Of a DNA stretch of 64,000 bases, positions 50,874-61,950 are shown piece by piece. The position numbers were made by a program, and so were the translations under genes. Positions within the stretch are counted from its first letter, which is position 1. Every line of letters begins with the position of its first letter. This DNA comes from Sipunculus nudus. Taxonomy: Eukaryota > Annelida > Sipuncula > Golfingiida > Sipunculidae. Location: assembly GCA_026874595.1 (NCBI GenBank), contig CM049311.1, forward strand, positions 17,011,676 through 17,075,675, in the 5' to 3' direction. The notes beneath the pieces are model-generated. The model made no database searches. It saw nothing but the letters and a program-made list of their open reading frames with translations, and was not told the origin of the DNA.

Positions 50874-51885
50874 GTCGAGGCTTATATGGTAAATTAACGT
50901 TGTCATCTATTCTCCAAACATTTGTTTAATTTAATTTAATTAGTTTTGAAGGTTGTATTTGTATACTGCATCATTGCATGGACAATTATTCAAAATAACT
51001 GTATTTTGTAAACAATAACAAAAGGTTAATATAAAAATACTAATAACATATGTATCAGACACACGATGGTGCAAGAAAAATATAGGAAAACATATAGAAG
51101 ATTATAGTCTAAATGCTAGAAAACACCATTGAGCTGAACTGTATAAATTCCTGCATGGCCAGCATACGAGCTCTGGTGTCTAGCCTCGCAGTCTTTGAGA
51201 GATAGCGCCAAGGCTCAGGCGTTTTGGTAGTCTGCAAAAAATGGCTACCCGAACAGGAATTGTACAGTTTGCGTATACTATGTCCTAGTTGGGGTCTTTG
51301 ACGGTTTATGACTGTTCGAAATCTGTCCAGAAGTTTACATTAGTATAATATGAAAGGATTTATCCGTAAGTAAAAATATACGAAATAACGCTGTAGAATG
51401 CTGGATTCAGGTTTCTTCGCTATTGAATGATGAATTCTTAATTAATCTTTCAGATAGATCTGGTAGATATTATTTTTAATTAGAGGAAACTTTACCATCA
51501 ATCTGCGAGTCCTTTGTCGGTTTAGGTGAAGCTTCCGTCAGGGAGTGCCTCACAGAAACTGCATTTTACAGTAGAATGACACAGAGACTTTATATAAAGT
51601 TTTTTATTAAACATTCATTAGGCGTTTGACGGAAAACATGTTTTGCTGAGAAATTAACGAGTGAGCTAAAGTGCTGTGCATAAAAGAGTGTATGGTAGCA
51701 TACACTTCTAAATTTCATTGAACATTTTTTCAACACTTAAACTTTCAAACCCCGAAATGTCTTCATGACTAACACAAAACATAAAAAATTACGTTACTGC
51801 ATTCAATAGTAAAATTATGGAATACATGCATATATAAATTTTGATTTTTGATTGCGATTCACAAACTAAAAGGTGAAAATCTTAT
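50874..51885. other. 3' flank of the lectin gene
   Basis: On the minus strand an AATAAA lies at 51603-51608, about 280 bp after the lectin stop codon, and could be its poly-A signal. Nothing else is recognised. Confidence 0.3.
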
Positions 51886-53257
51886 CTAGATTTCACAGAT
51901 TGCTGGCTTATTCGCATGAGGCAATACGTTGTCCCACCTAAAATTTTCTGTCAATAGGCAAATTCCATTGTTCTTATGATTGTCGTCTGGTTGACCAAAC
52001 CCCCAGTTGGAATAGGCCACCCCTTGGCCGCTGCCACGCCAATTGTAAATCCACCCATGTCCATATCCTGAGGTCCAGAAGCAAAACCATTGTTGTTGAG
52101 ATTCTGAAATTATACCTGCATGTGTGATTCATATCATTTTCATGATAATGAAAATAACAATAACAACAAGAGGAATAATAACCTTCATTAATTATTGTTA
52201 TGCTTATATTTAATTACTCTATAATTATATTGAACTACGGTAACGAAATAATCATTAGTGAACCTAAATACACAATTTCTCATGAGCATAGATAAAAGGG
52301 GTAGCATAGTCCAGATACAACTATTCTAACCTGAATTATAAAATATAGATCCATGAGCTTATACCTGTGCTTAAAGAGCACGTACATAGTAATATTTATG
52401 ACAAAAACAAAGACAAGCCCCATTATCACCAGATAAACATTTACAGTGTACAATATTGATACAAATCAGCAAGAACTAACAAACTATAAAACCAAAAAGA
52501 TACACTCTAAGAACAGATTGGTTGATATGACCAATATATTGGTGATTTTTAGCCAAGCACGTTGGTAGATACGTGTCCAACCAATCTCTTGGTCACTGCA
52601 ATCAATCATTTTTCGTTGCATTTTTAACAAATCTATAGATTGGTAACATAATAACCAACCAGTTTCGTTGTGTTTTACCAATATCTTGGTTTATCTATAA
52701 TGAAAACATTGGTTTTATCAGGTTAGAAATTGGTCATACCAACTAATTCCAGTTTGTTAGACCAGTGGACATGTTTACGTGTTCCTACTTCACACCCTTT
52801 GTAGTTTCTTTTATTCTCTGGATTGGTGGAAGCCTTGTGTTGGGTCACTCACCGGTTTGGGTTGCTTTGATGTGGGTTTCAAAGGGGAATCAAAATTCCG
52901 ATCGACCGTGGAATCGAACTTGTGACCGCTCGCATACAAGTCAGGCGTTTAGCCCTTAGCCAGTAAAGCTTGCTTCACTTACAACTGATCAGGAGTACTT
53001 TTTTGTCTGATATGAAACTGGCCAATATATTTGGTCAGTGCTTGACCAATCTATTAGTAAAAATAACCAATATGTTGGTAAAATCAACATAATTGTAACT
53101 CAACCAATAAACTGTGGTTAAATATATGCAACCAAATGGTCGACCATTAAGAATCATGACCATGACCAATCGTTTTGGTAAGTGTATGCATCTACCAAAT
53201 CATCTCAACCAACCAAATTGTCCAAATATTTGACCAATATGTTTTTAGAGTGTAATA

Positions 53258-53305
<48 letters not shown>

Positions 53306-56300
53306 ACAGTGAAACCACGTTATGTCGAATTCTCGCGTGTGTCGAAGTCGAATGCAAAAAAAAAACAAAATCATATTAATTTAACTCCCTTTGTGTCGAA
53401 CTCTTATGTGTCGAAAATCCTGATGTGTCGAGGTATTTTGATGGTCCCCAGGTTATATTTCGATCGCTTAACTCGAAATAATGTCGCTTGATTGTTTGGA
53501 TAACAGTTGTGCACGACCCATTAATCGTGATTGAGCCGTGGTGACCAATTATACGTAATTAATACAGGCACGGCTCCTACTCATCAGGCGTGATAGCCCT
53601 GTCGTGCGACTTGAGGTCATGCCGCTTTAATGTTTGGATAACAGATGTGCACGGCCCATCAATCATACATACAGCCGTGTTGACCGGTTACATAATAAAC
53701 TGTTCATAAACTGTAAATTGTACATAATCAATACCGGCAAGGATCTTACTCATCAAGCGCGAAAGTTTACACACTTGGTCCGTTGTTTACCTGTTTGGCC
53801 AATTAGGCACTCATGATCATGCCTTTCTTATCTCGCCGACATTTACTTAATCCTATTTTGGTGGTACTTATGTACGTTTTTATTATTAATAGATACTTTA
53901 TTATAAAATTTTTGTTGTTCTTTTACGCAAACATTTGAGTACAATATGACATATGCCCTATACATGTGCAGTATATATTGATAAAAATCAAGTGTGAAAA
54001 AGATTGAATTTAATGAATATCGGTTGTCTCGAACTCCGGTTGTGGCGAAGTAAATTCAAAAGTCTCTTCGACTTCGACACAAAGAGGTTTTACTGTATAT
54101 ATATATATATATATAGACCAAACCCTTTATCATAAATGTTCTTTTACTACTGTTGAGCCTTATCTTAGTGCAATATTTAACACTTTCTCTCCATTCGAAA
54201 TCTGGTGATATATGGAAACCAAGGAGTTTAAAACTTTTAAGAATAATTCAACCCAAGAACGGTTAATTTATCGGGGTCAAATCGGTGTTCTTTTTCTCAG
54301 AAATTTCTTAAATCATCTCCTTAGTTTCGCATCTACTTAGTTTTTTCACATTAATCAACTGTTAATTGTTGAGCCACCACACAGTTACGTGTTACGGTAT
54401 TCTAGTTCGCAACGACCTCAAATGATTTGTTTGTTTCATCCGCAAATTTGACAATGATACAGTCATTAGAATTAGACATAAAAGCATAAGTAAATATTTA
54501 ATATGATGTTGCAGATAACACACAACCTCTCTAGAAATTTTATAACCTATCTTAACTTCGATGATTCGATGAAAATCTTATATCCAGTATTGCACAAGTT
54601 TGGATTTAGACCTAATTCATAAAATAAAACTTTTATCGATTGTTTCGAATGCGGAATTTAAATCAATTTAATAAAAAAGTGTATAAGTAGGTTCTCGCAA
54701 ATCAAAATGTTTGAAAGTATAATGTTGCGTTTTCATAACTGAGTTATCCGTTGAACCGTTCTTCTAAAAAGCAAATTGGAATGGCTCTGAAGTATCTACA
54801 ATGAAAACTTTTAGGATAATTTAAGACTGGTCTCTCAAACTTATTTAAAATAACCGGGAAAAGAAACGAGGGAATGATGATCAGTCAAACAGTATATTCG
54901 GAAAATTTCTTTGGGGATGATAACAAACTGTTAGAAAATGTCCGGTACTCTGCTCATTCGCAAGGTAAAGTGAAAAGTAAAGTGAAAATAGCCACCAATT
55001 CATGACCACAAGATCTCAGTAAACGGGGCTGGATTTCATCAGGTCCAGAAGCCTTGCACATGTTTAAACCAGAGAAACCCCTCTTTCTTTGCAAATTTCG
55101 ATCACTAGTGGGGCTGATCATCACAGTACACTTTGCAGCGGGGGTTTCAACCATTTGAAAGGGTTTAATTGAGCTTTCCTTATAAACTTGGGTCGCCTGA
55201 AATATTAGCAGAACTAGACATGGAACGATTTTTGTACGGAATGATTGTATTTATTCATTGTCACAACTGTCAGGTCATTCAGCATAATACATTTTTTTTA
55301 TTTTTATTTTTCTCCACCATAAATCACTGTCACTCAATTTGGACATGATTGAACGATCGTTGTTATTCGGGTACACTACTACTCCTTAATCCTGTATATC
55401 TGCTTTCATGATACCCACTAATATGTTTCAGTTAACTTTTTTGGTGTAATACAATCAATGCATTGGAAAACAACAAAATATGAAAGGGAATGGACTAATG
55501 CCTTCAGGGACAGCATAGTTCATGGTTTTACGGGTTTACTTAATCGTGGCGTTCAGGCGTTCAAGCTGTGATTCGTCGACTGGTACCAAAAAATATGTAT
55601 TCCCTCTTGGTACCAGTCTATCTTAAATTCTCAATTTTCATTTATAGTTTGACGAGAATCAGCTCTTAGATGTAAAGGGTTGCCTAACAAACCTGTAAAA
55701 TGGTTGATCACAATTCCCTGAAAACGGAGGGAAGGCCGGGCTTAAAAGGATTTAGTGGGTCCGACAACAAGTCTAGCATTCGTAAAACTCAGATGCCTTC
55801 AAAAGAAGAATCGATGCCTACGAAGTAAGCCAAATTTATATTGCCAGCATAATAATAGAAATAAAAGTCGAGTCAGAAGATTATCGTAGCTCCACAGTGA
55901 AACGTCTGCGGCCTGAAATGGTTTGGCGGATTTCGCATCACGTTAATGGTAATAATTCAAATTGAATATTTCACAGGAATAAGGTTGGTTATATTTAAAT
56001 TGTAATACACCAAGCTCCTAACTGGATCTTGATTGTATACCGGGATACTGGACCAAAAATTATTTTGCATACGCAAAAATTTGTTTACGTTTATATATAT
56101 ATATATGTTTAGAGAACTGTATTTTTTAATCAAAGAACTCTAGAAGCTGAGCTCTAGATGAATATATATCAGGGTAAATGTGATCACTTCTACATATAAA
56201 AAATAGCAGTGTGTGCATGGTTTCGTTTAATTCATTCAAATTGTTTATTTGGTTTTCTTTCTACGCATATATTGCGGGTACGCATGCATACACTTCTTCA

Positions 56301-58629
56301 GCATGAATTCGGATTGAAACAAACATAACTGTGATGACGGGAGTAGTAAAACTCGGCAGCGCCTCAAGGAGTTGATGTAATTAATTAACAAAAGGTTACC
56401 AATCATTAATTACTTGTGGAGTCCAGACATTAGTCCACATTGCCATGAGACCAGGCTTCATCTGAGAATCAAAGGCCCTGGGACTCTAGACTTGAACTCG
56501 GATTCGTCGGTCAAGTCTAAAAAAATCCATCTCAAGTCTATTAGGGAACAATCTCCCGTAAGGCCTCATATTTAACAAGGAAAACCGACAATGAAGATAT
56601 TCAACTGAGACCAAAAACAATATCATAGAATCTCCACCTTGGAAGTTAACTGTATGGCATTAATGAAGAAAAACCCAGGTATATACTGACATAAAACAGA
56701 CATCATGATCTCGATTCTCTTTTAAAAGTGCATTAAATTAAGGGAGTTTGGTTTTGGACCAGAGTTCCAATTGATTCGGAGTCGTAAGAGGACTCTGACT
56801 TTGAATCGACTGACATGGACTGGGACTTGGAACCGACAGAGATGGACTCTCACTTGGACTCGACTGACATGGATTCGTACTTTGAACCGACTGACGTGGA
56901 CTTGGACTTGGACTCGGCTGACATGGACTCGGACTTTGAACCAACTGACATGGACTTGGACTTAGACTCGACTGACATGGACTCGAACGTAGAACCGACT
57001 GACATGGAGTGGGACTTGGAACTGACTGACAATGACTCGGACTTGGAACCGACTGACATGGACTCGGACTAGAAACCGACTTACAATGACTTGGACTTGG
57101 ACTCGAATGACATGGACTCGGACTTGGAACTGACTGACATGGACCCGTACTTGGACTTGACTTTCATGGACTTGGACTTGGACTTGGACTCGACTGACAT
57201 GGATTCGAACTTGCATTGCAAACTCGACCACAACACTGGTAATTACCTTTACTAAGGATACATTTATTGAGTTCCATGATCTGCTCGATGAGTCTTTGTT
57301 CTTCCTTTGTTTCTATACTGACCAGCTCAGCATCCATCTTTTTGCAGAGTTGTTCCGACTGGGTCCAATTTTGTGGGGATAGGAAGAAAATGTACCTGGA
57401 CCCTCCTGGGCCTTCAGGGAGTTTTTCCGTGGTTACACATGGCCGATTCCAACATGTTTCCGCTAAAATTGAATAATAATTTGTCTTTTATGGCAGCATT
57501 TGTAATTGGAAAGTTAAGTCGCAGAGGCCATCCCGGTATTTTCACTCCTACTGCCTTCATGCACATGAACGGGCGGGCTGGTAATATAGAGACGTAAAAA
57601 AGGTGAATCCTACAAAAGTGGGGGGATTGTTTGCAATCTGGACCCTCACAAAAGGCAGAAGCATCATAACCTGGATATCAATATTTTTTAAGAGAATGAG
57701 AGTAAGTTTCTTTATAATATAAGGATAATTGTTTTGCAATATTTGCATTCTAGACAGGCAAATTCGTGTTAATTTGCGAAATGAGAACAGAACTGTTCAC
57801 ACACATCTGTCAACAATCATAAGAGTTATTAGAGCTTTCTGACGCTGTAGGCATCCATCTGTAAGTGTTTAAACAATTCTTGGGCTTTTGCCAACTAGTT
57901 GGGATGAACCCTGCAGACCGTGTTAAAAAAAAGGTAAAGTGGTTAAAGGAGATATAGCATACCTGTATAGGGTACAACCAATGGGTAAACAGTGTACAAT
58001 GTACCTGTCGGAATATGTCGGGCAATCACACTGAATTAAGTAGCCATTTTAAATTGTAGTTTTAGTACATTTACTTTATATGTCTTTTAAAATGCAGTTG
58101 GCCTCGGTAGGCCTTATTATAATATTTAAAGTACTAAACTAAATATATACCAACATGTAGATAATAATATTACTATAAAATATTTAGACATTCTGTCATA
58201 TGATGTGAAAATACGAATTACTTTACTATCCAAGTAAACAATTTGTTTGAACATTTACGTGTAATTTTGTAATGTATCTATCCTGATGGAAACATGTAGC
58301 AGGCCCCCCACTATCTTAAATCGAGCCTGCGCGTTCTCACAATACATAGATATACACAATAGATATACACACTTAATATATTAAAAGCATAATATATTTT
58401 ATGGTCAAAATATATACATACTGCACGTTTCCTGTTGGCCTTCAAATGGCCACATGGGATTAACCTGTCCGATTATTTTAAGGAGACGATAGGTAGTACC
58501 GGAAGCTCTTCGACTCTTACAGATATGATCACACTGTTGTCCTCGTGGCACCAGAGCCTTCACAGCTCCATTGGCAGTGACCATAACAGAACACACGATT
58601 AGATGTTGTAGAATCATAGCTAAAATCAA
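51886..58629 (-). CDS. Secreted C-type lectin, three coding exons
   Basis: Exons: 58422-58629, 57247-57462 and 51886-52103. Junctions are GTATGT donor / TTTTAG acceptor and GTAATT donor / TTTCAG acceptor. Both introns are phase 1, and the joined frame is 213 residues with no stop. Residues 1-21 are a hydrophobic signal peptide (cleavage probably near ANG-A), so the product should be secreted. The lectin domain runs from about residue 72 to the end: CWNRPC (73-78), NWT sequon (101-103), LCKK with the first core Cys (109), ELVSIET (115-121), FWTSG (150-154), a QPD triplet at 179-181 that in this family usually indicates galactose-type binding, GIC (190) and AICEI (211). Odd points: the calcium-site triplet is WDN (198-200) rather than WND, the usual Cys just after it is absent, and extra Cys stand at 137 and 149. 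The 5.1-kb intron is filled with repeats. Sugar specificity and an immune role are inferences from family knowledge. An untranslated 5' exon is possible. Confidence 0.85.
52503..53252. mobile_element. TA-flanked MITE with CACTCTAARAACA ends
   Basis: Left CACTCTAAGAACA, right (reverse-complemented) CACTCTAAAAACA, with TA outside both ends. The interior is crowded with ACCAAT/ATTGGT in both orientations, including ACCAATATATTGGT-like palindromes. Superfamily not assigned. It lies in the lectin's second intron. Confidence 0.6.
52885..52975 (-). mobile_element. tRNA-like SINE promoter remnant
   Basis: On the minus strand TACTGGCTAAGGGCTAAACG resembles an A box region, and CACAAGTTCGATTCC 35 bp further is a good B box (T-arm). 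This is the arrangement of a tRNA gene or tRNA-derived SINE, but there is no foldable complete tRNA. It is embedded in the MITE at 52503-53252. Confidence 0.45.
53262..53303. repeat. (TA)n microsatellite
   Basis: About 42 bp, separating two TA-flanked elements. Confidence 0.9.
53307..54095. mobile_element. TA-target DNA transposon with CAGTRAAACC TIRs (pogo/Tigger-like)
   Basis: Left CAGTGAAACCACGTTATGTC, right (reverse-complemented) CAGTAAAACCTCTTTGTGTC, flanked by TA on both sides. TGTCGAA motifs recur inside both ends. It shares its first ten bases with the element at 31719-33214 but not the interior. Non-coding, 789 bp. Confidence 0.75.
54270..55200 (-). mobile_element. Decayed non-LTR retrotransposon, reverse-transcriptase region
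   Basis: On the minus strand the open stretch at 54954-55154 encodes CKASGPDEIQPRLL followed by a hydrophobic LLF segment, the classic start of a jockey/CR1-type reverse-transcriptase domain. Further along, in changing frames with stops, come a KNGSTDNS block (in the place of the usual FRK..S motif), a DLNSAFETIDK block and an IIVKFADET block, which stands where the catalytic FADD motif is expected. Order and spacing fit one RT domain with several frameshifts. It is certainly inactive. Clade assignment is tentative. Confidence 0.65.
55578..55619. repeat. Small foldback with ACTGGTACCAA arms
   Basis: ACTGGTACCAA and TTGGTACCAGT flank an 18-bp centre. It shares its outer arm with the foldback at 34526-34616. 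Confidence 0.55.
55700..55828 (+). CDS. Candidate small exon or 42-residue frame (unidentified)
   Basis: The ATG has a strong context (A at -3, G at +4). The frame encodes a hydrophilic Lys/Ser-rich peptide. It ends either in TAA or, one base earlier in reading, at a plausible donor AA|GTAAGC (55824/55825). It lies antisense within the second intron of the lectin gene. No homology is recognised and no following exon was found; it may be a chance frame. Confidence 0.18.
   Translation: MVDHNSLKTEGRPGLKGFSGSDNKSSIRKTQMPSKEESMPTK
56786..57214. repeat. 27-bp minisatellite in a lectin intron
   Basis: About 16 units of 27 bp around CGACTGACATGGACTTGG. Two alternating unit types (GGACTTGGACTCG and GGACTTTGAACCG) give a 54-bp higher-order period in the centre. 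Because 27 is divisible by three, frames stay open on both strands (Asp/Thr-rich on plus, Ser/Val-rich on minus); I treat these as artefacts. The array ends 32 bp from the 5' splice site of lectin exon 2. Confidence 0.85.
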
Positions 58630-58639
58630 TGAATGAGTA

Positions 58640-58900
58640 ATGAATGAAAGAATTGGTGACTGAATGAAGAAACAAACTTAGGAACGAATGAAGTAATTAA
58701 TCAAATATTGTAGAATCAAGTCTTTAAGTAACGGATGACTGGCCCGAGTGAAGACTAACTGACTGTCTGACTGACTGGAAAAATTAATGAATGGTTGTCT
58801 AAGGATGGATTGACGAACGAACTAACGAATGGACGAATGAATGAATGAATTAATGAGTCAATCATTGTATGAGTAAATCTGGGAGTGCCGCGTACATGAG
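58640..58900. repeat. Degenerate GAAT/ATGA microsatellite upstream of the lectin start
   Basis: Imperfect AATGAATGAATG and GACTGACTG runs directly upstream (minus strand) of the lectin ATG. The promoter should lie in or beyond it; I see no convincing TATA box. Confidence 0.55.
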
Positions 58901-59294
58901 TCATAGATTGAGTTGTAGTCAGTGAGTGTGCTTATAAATGGATTAATGGAAAATACATCAATTTGATTCTCAATTTAAATTTGTCCTATTTCTATTCACA
59001 TGAACAAATATTTATTTGGAATTTTGCCAAAAGTTATCTTTTTCATCAAGCGTTAGCCACAGAATATTAAAACAGGAAAGTGTGGAGGTCATCCATTTTT
59101 GTACAGAACAAACCAGTGCTAAACCAAAGTCATTACCACAAAGTTTTGTTAATTTGGCATTTATGCGAAATATCTGTGCTTAATATGAAAAATCCGAATT
59201 CAATTTTTCTGCATAATAACTATCATATAAATGTTTTAGAACCATATCATACCGACTGCCGTCATATCCCTGTTTACAGACTATTAAATTAAAC
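58901..59294. other. Possible lectin 5' flank, AT-rich
   Basis: No further repeat or exon recognised. The 70-codon plus-strand frame at 59080-59292 has no recognisable family. Confidence 0.3.
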
Positions 59295-59801
59295 GATCGG
59301 CAGCGTCGGGTGATATCTTTCATCATGGGAATTAAAAGCATCTAAGAATATAAGGCCTTTAGAGGGGCTCTTTTTCTAGCTTTTTCTAGCTGTTTTTTTT
59401 TCATGAAGGCAGATTTTACGGGCCAAGGTGCGCTTGGGGCAGATCATACAAAAACAAATGTAGACTTTCCAAAAAAATTCCAGCCGAAATCAAAATACTC
59501 TACCGGCCGGGTTAGCCCAAACAAAGAATTTTTTTTTTAAGAATGGCCTAAACAGCGGCACCTGGCATCGATTATTTCTCAGAGAATCTCGCAAAAGTTA
59601 TTTGGGAACACAGACTCATTATATAAAGCGCGGAATGTGGTATAAAACAGAAGAATAATATTTGCCTATAAAATAAAGTCATTCTGGAAGGAAAACAATC
59701 TTTATTATGTAGTAATAGATAGTTGCCTTTGGTAATCGAGCGCTTGAAAGTGTGAGCAAACCGACTGACTTTCGATAAAACTCGATGATCGGCCCACCAC
59801 T
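59295..59801. mobile_element. 5'-truncated second copy of the hAT-like element
   Basis: Matches 1020-1701 with substitutions and an internal gap (from GGTGATATCTTTCAT to GGCCCACCACTA). The right TIR is present; the left TIR region is missing. Confidence 0.65.
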
Positions 59802-60821
59802 AATGCAATTGACCTTGGAAACCTGAAACTAGGTCACTGTGACCTATATTCTGCTACCTATAGGGAAAAGATGTCATATGAGCACCCTGAATGTCAGATG
59901 GGGAAAATTCGTGTCTGTAAGGCCTAGTATCTTCTAACACAATATCCTGGGAGTTTCAAGGCAAATCTCCTTGAAAACATGAAATTAGGTCATTTGGACC
60001 TATATTTTGTGACCTACAGGCCGAAAACATGATTTGAGCACCCTAAATGTCAGATGGGGACAAATCGTATCTGTGAGGCCTAGAATCTTCTAACACAATA
60101 TCCTGAAATTGTCTAGGCAAATCTCCTTGGAAACCTGAAATTATGTCATGGTGACTTATATCTTATGACCTATGGGCCGAAAACAGGACTTTGAGCACCC
60201 AGAAAGTCAGGCAGGGCACATATTGTATTTGTTAAGCCTAGAATCCTCTAATGTGACATTCCGTGACGTCCTTGGCAAATGTCTGCGGAAAACTGTAATA
60301 AGATCACCATGACATATAATTTGCAACCTTTAGGAAAAGAAGTCATATAAGCATCCAGACAGTCAGTCAGGGCACACATTGTATCTGTTAGGCCTAGAAT
60401 CTTCTAATGTAACATTCTGAAACGTCCTTGGCTTATGACCTATATTGTGTAACCTCTGGGCTGAAAAATTGTTTTGCCCCCCTAAACAGACAAGGCACAA
60501 GTTATATCCATTAGCCCTAGACCCTTCTTACATGACATTCAGGGAAATCCTTGGCAATTCTCCTTGGAAACCTTAAACTGGATCATGGTGACTTATATTC
60601 TGCTAGCTATGGACCTGAAACATGATTCTGAGCAACAAGACAGACAGGGTACAAATTGTATCTATTTTCCTTGGAATCCTCTATTGTGAAATCCAGGGGG
60701 GGGGGTCTTTGGCATTTTTCAACACTGTAACTTTAGCCAAAGGTTATTCTCACAGAAAATATATAACATAAATAAAATATGAGCACCAGTCAAAATTAGC
60801 TGAGCGTCATGGGCAACTTGT
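59802..60821 (-). mobile_element. Degraded PAL element of tandem core repeats
   Basis: Six diverged core units with ~150-160 bp period (GACCTATATTCTG-like blocks near 59841, 59995, 60153, 60313, 60438 and 60590). The 5' end is recognisable as TAGCTGAGCGTCATGGGCAACTTGT (60797-60821). The tail and hairpin are missing. The outermost unit holds a perfect AGGTCACTGTGACCT (59831-59845). Confidence 0.6.
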
Positions 60822-61254
60822 TTTTACAGTGTACTCGTATCCGAGTCATTCTACCCGAGTACTTTATTACGAAAGCGGAACTCGAATACGTGTAAAGGCT
60901 TATTGTATTTTTAGACATTTCAGCAAATAGTCATGGGCTTATTAATTATGCCTTTAAATATGATTAGTGGTTGCACTGCATGCACATTGAACTGCCTAAG
61001 GGGAACATCTTAACACGTCTAACCAACATAAATGAAAATGTACTAATATAAACATACAAATATACATGTGCCCTAGCAGCATATTTGTCGGACTAAAAAA
61101 AAAGACATTATTTCCATTTTGTGATGTTTTATAACAAGTTTCTTCGTGAAATGCCGCCACGGTGAAAAATGTTGCAGTCTACGTTTCGAAATACTTATCG
61201 GGTACTCGTATGAAAACCATATTTATTTATTTTTCGCGCACAACAACAACGATA

Positions 61255-61850
61255 ATAATCAGGAACAATATTATATCTATTCTTTCACACTATCAGTTCA
61301 CCTTTGCTTTATCCAAAAGTTTCTAGGAGGAACTATACCAGTACACAATCTCAGAACCTCCCTTTGAGTTGTTTAATGCCTTTTCATGGCTTTGCGTGTT
61401 AGTAAACACAGTCCACGTGTGTCTGTTTTCAATAATAAGTCCGCGGGACCGGATCTCCGATTTTGTGCGACAGATCCCAAACAAAGAGTAGTCCAAACTG
61501 GTCCATGCATGAACCTTTATGTCTTCTGATATATCGTGCTGGTTGGACATCAGGGTCCATGAGCCGGATGTAAATTTATTGTAGAACCTGTACAACAGAT
61601 CTGCATGATATGTCCAGGGGCCCCAAAACAGGTGGTGTATCTGGTCCCAGGCCGGTGTCAGCGTAACATGAGACGTTTCAGTCAGCGGGACCGTGCATCA
61701 CATTTTTGGGACAAGTCAGTCAGGGCACTTTCTGTTTGACAGGTGTTGTGGCCCAAGCTATACAAGGAGTCCCATGCGCTGTTTATGTTTACGCCTGTGA
61801 TCGCGCCCAGTCCACTGCTTTTTATTCCCGGTCCACTGCTTTTAATTAAT
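61255..61850. repeat. Dispersed repeat related to the TTAA-flanked MITE
   Basis: Blocks match the reverse complement of 18550-18945: CAATATTATATCTATTCTTT, ATCAGTTCA, GCGTGTTAGT and GTTTATGTTTACGCCTG in the same order. They are interrupted by about 350 bp of GC-richer sequence that the other copy lacks. Confidence 0.5.
61323..61697 (-). CDS. Open frame of 124 codons, no start, unidentified
   Basis: Open from the codon after a TGA (61698-61700) to TAG, in a GC-richer patch. It is rich in Trp, His and Ser with a few Cys. No recognised family, and no convincing acceptor upstream. It overlaps the dispersed repeat at 61255-61850, so it may be element-derived or chance. Confidence 0.15.
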   Translation of the reverse strand, partial: CTVPLTETSHVTLTPAWDQIHHLFWGPWTYHADLLYRFYNKFTSGSWTLMSNQHDISEDIKVHAWTSLDYSLFGICRTKSEIRSRGLIIENRHTWTVFTNTQSHEKALNNSKGGSEIVYWYSSS

Positions 61851-61950
61851 ACTCGACGGTTTCAGGGCAATATTTTGGCAGGAACCAATTTATTTCAAAG
61901 AGAAGACGCTATTTTGCGTGTTAAATCACCATGCTTTATAGGTTAATAGC

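Noticed and set aside
52885-52975. Functional tRNA gene
   Set aside because: A and B boxes are present but no complete cloverleaf with acceptor stem could be formed; SINE remnant is the better reading.
56815-57072. Asp/Thr-rich open frame and its minus-strand counterparts
   Set aside because: Produced by a 27-bp minisatellite whose unit length keeps all frames in register.
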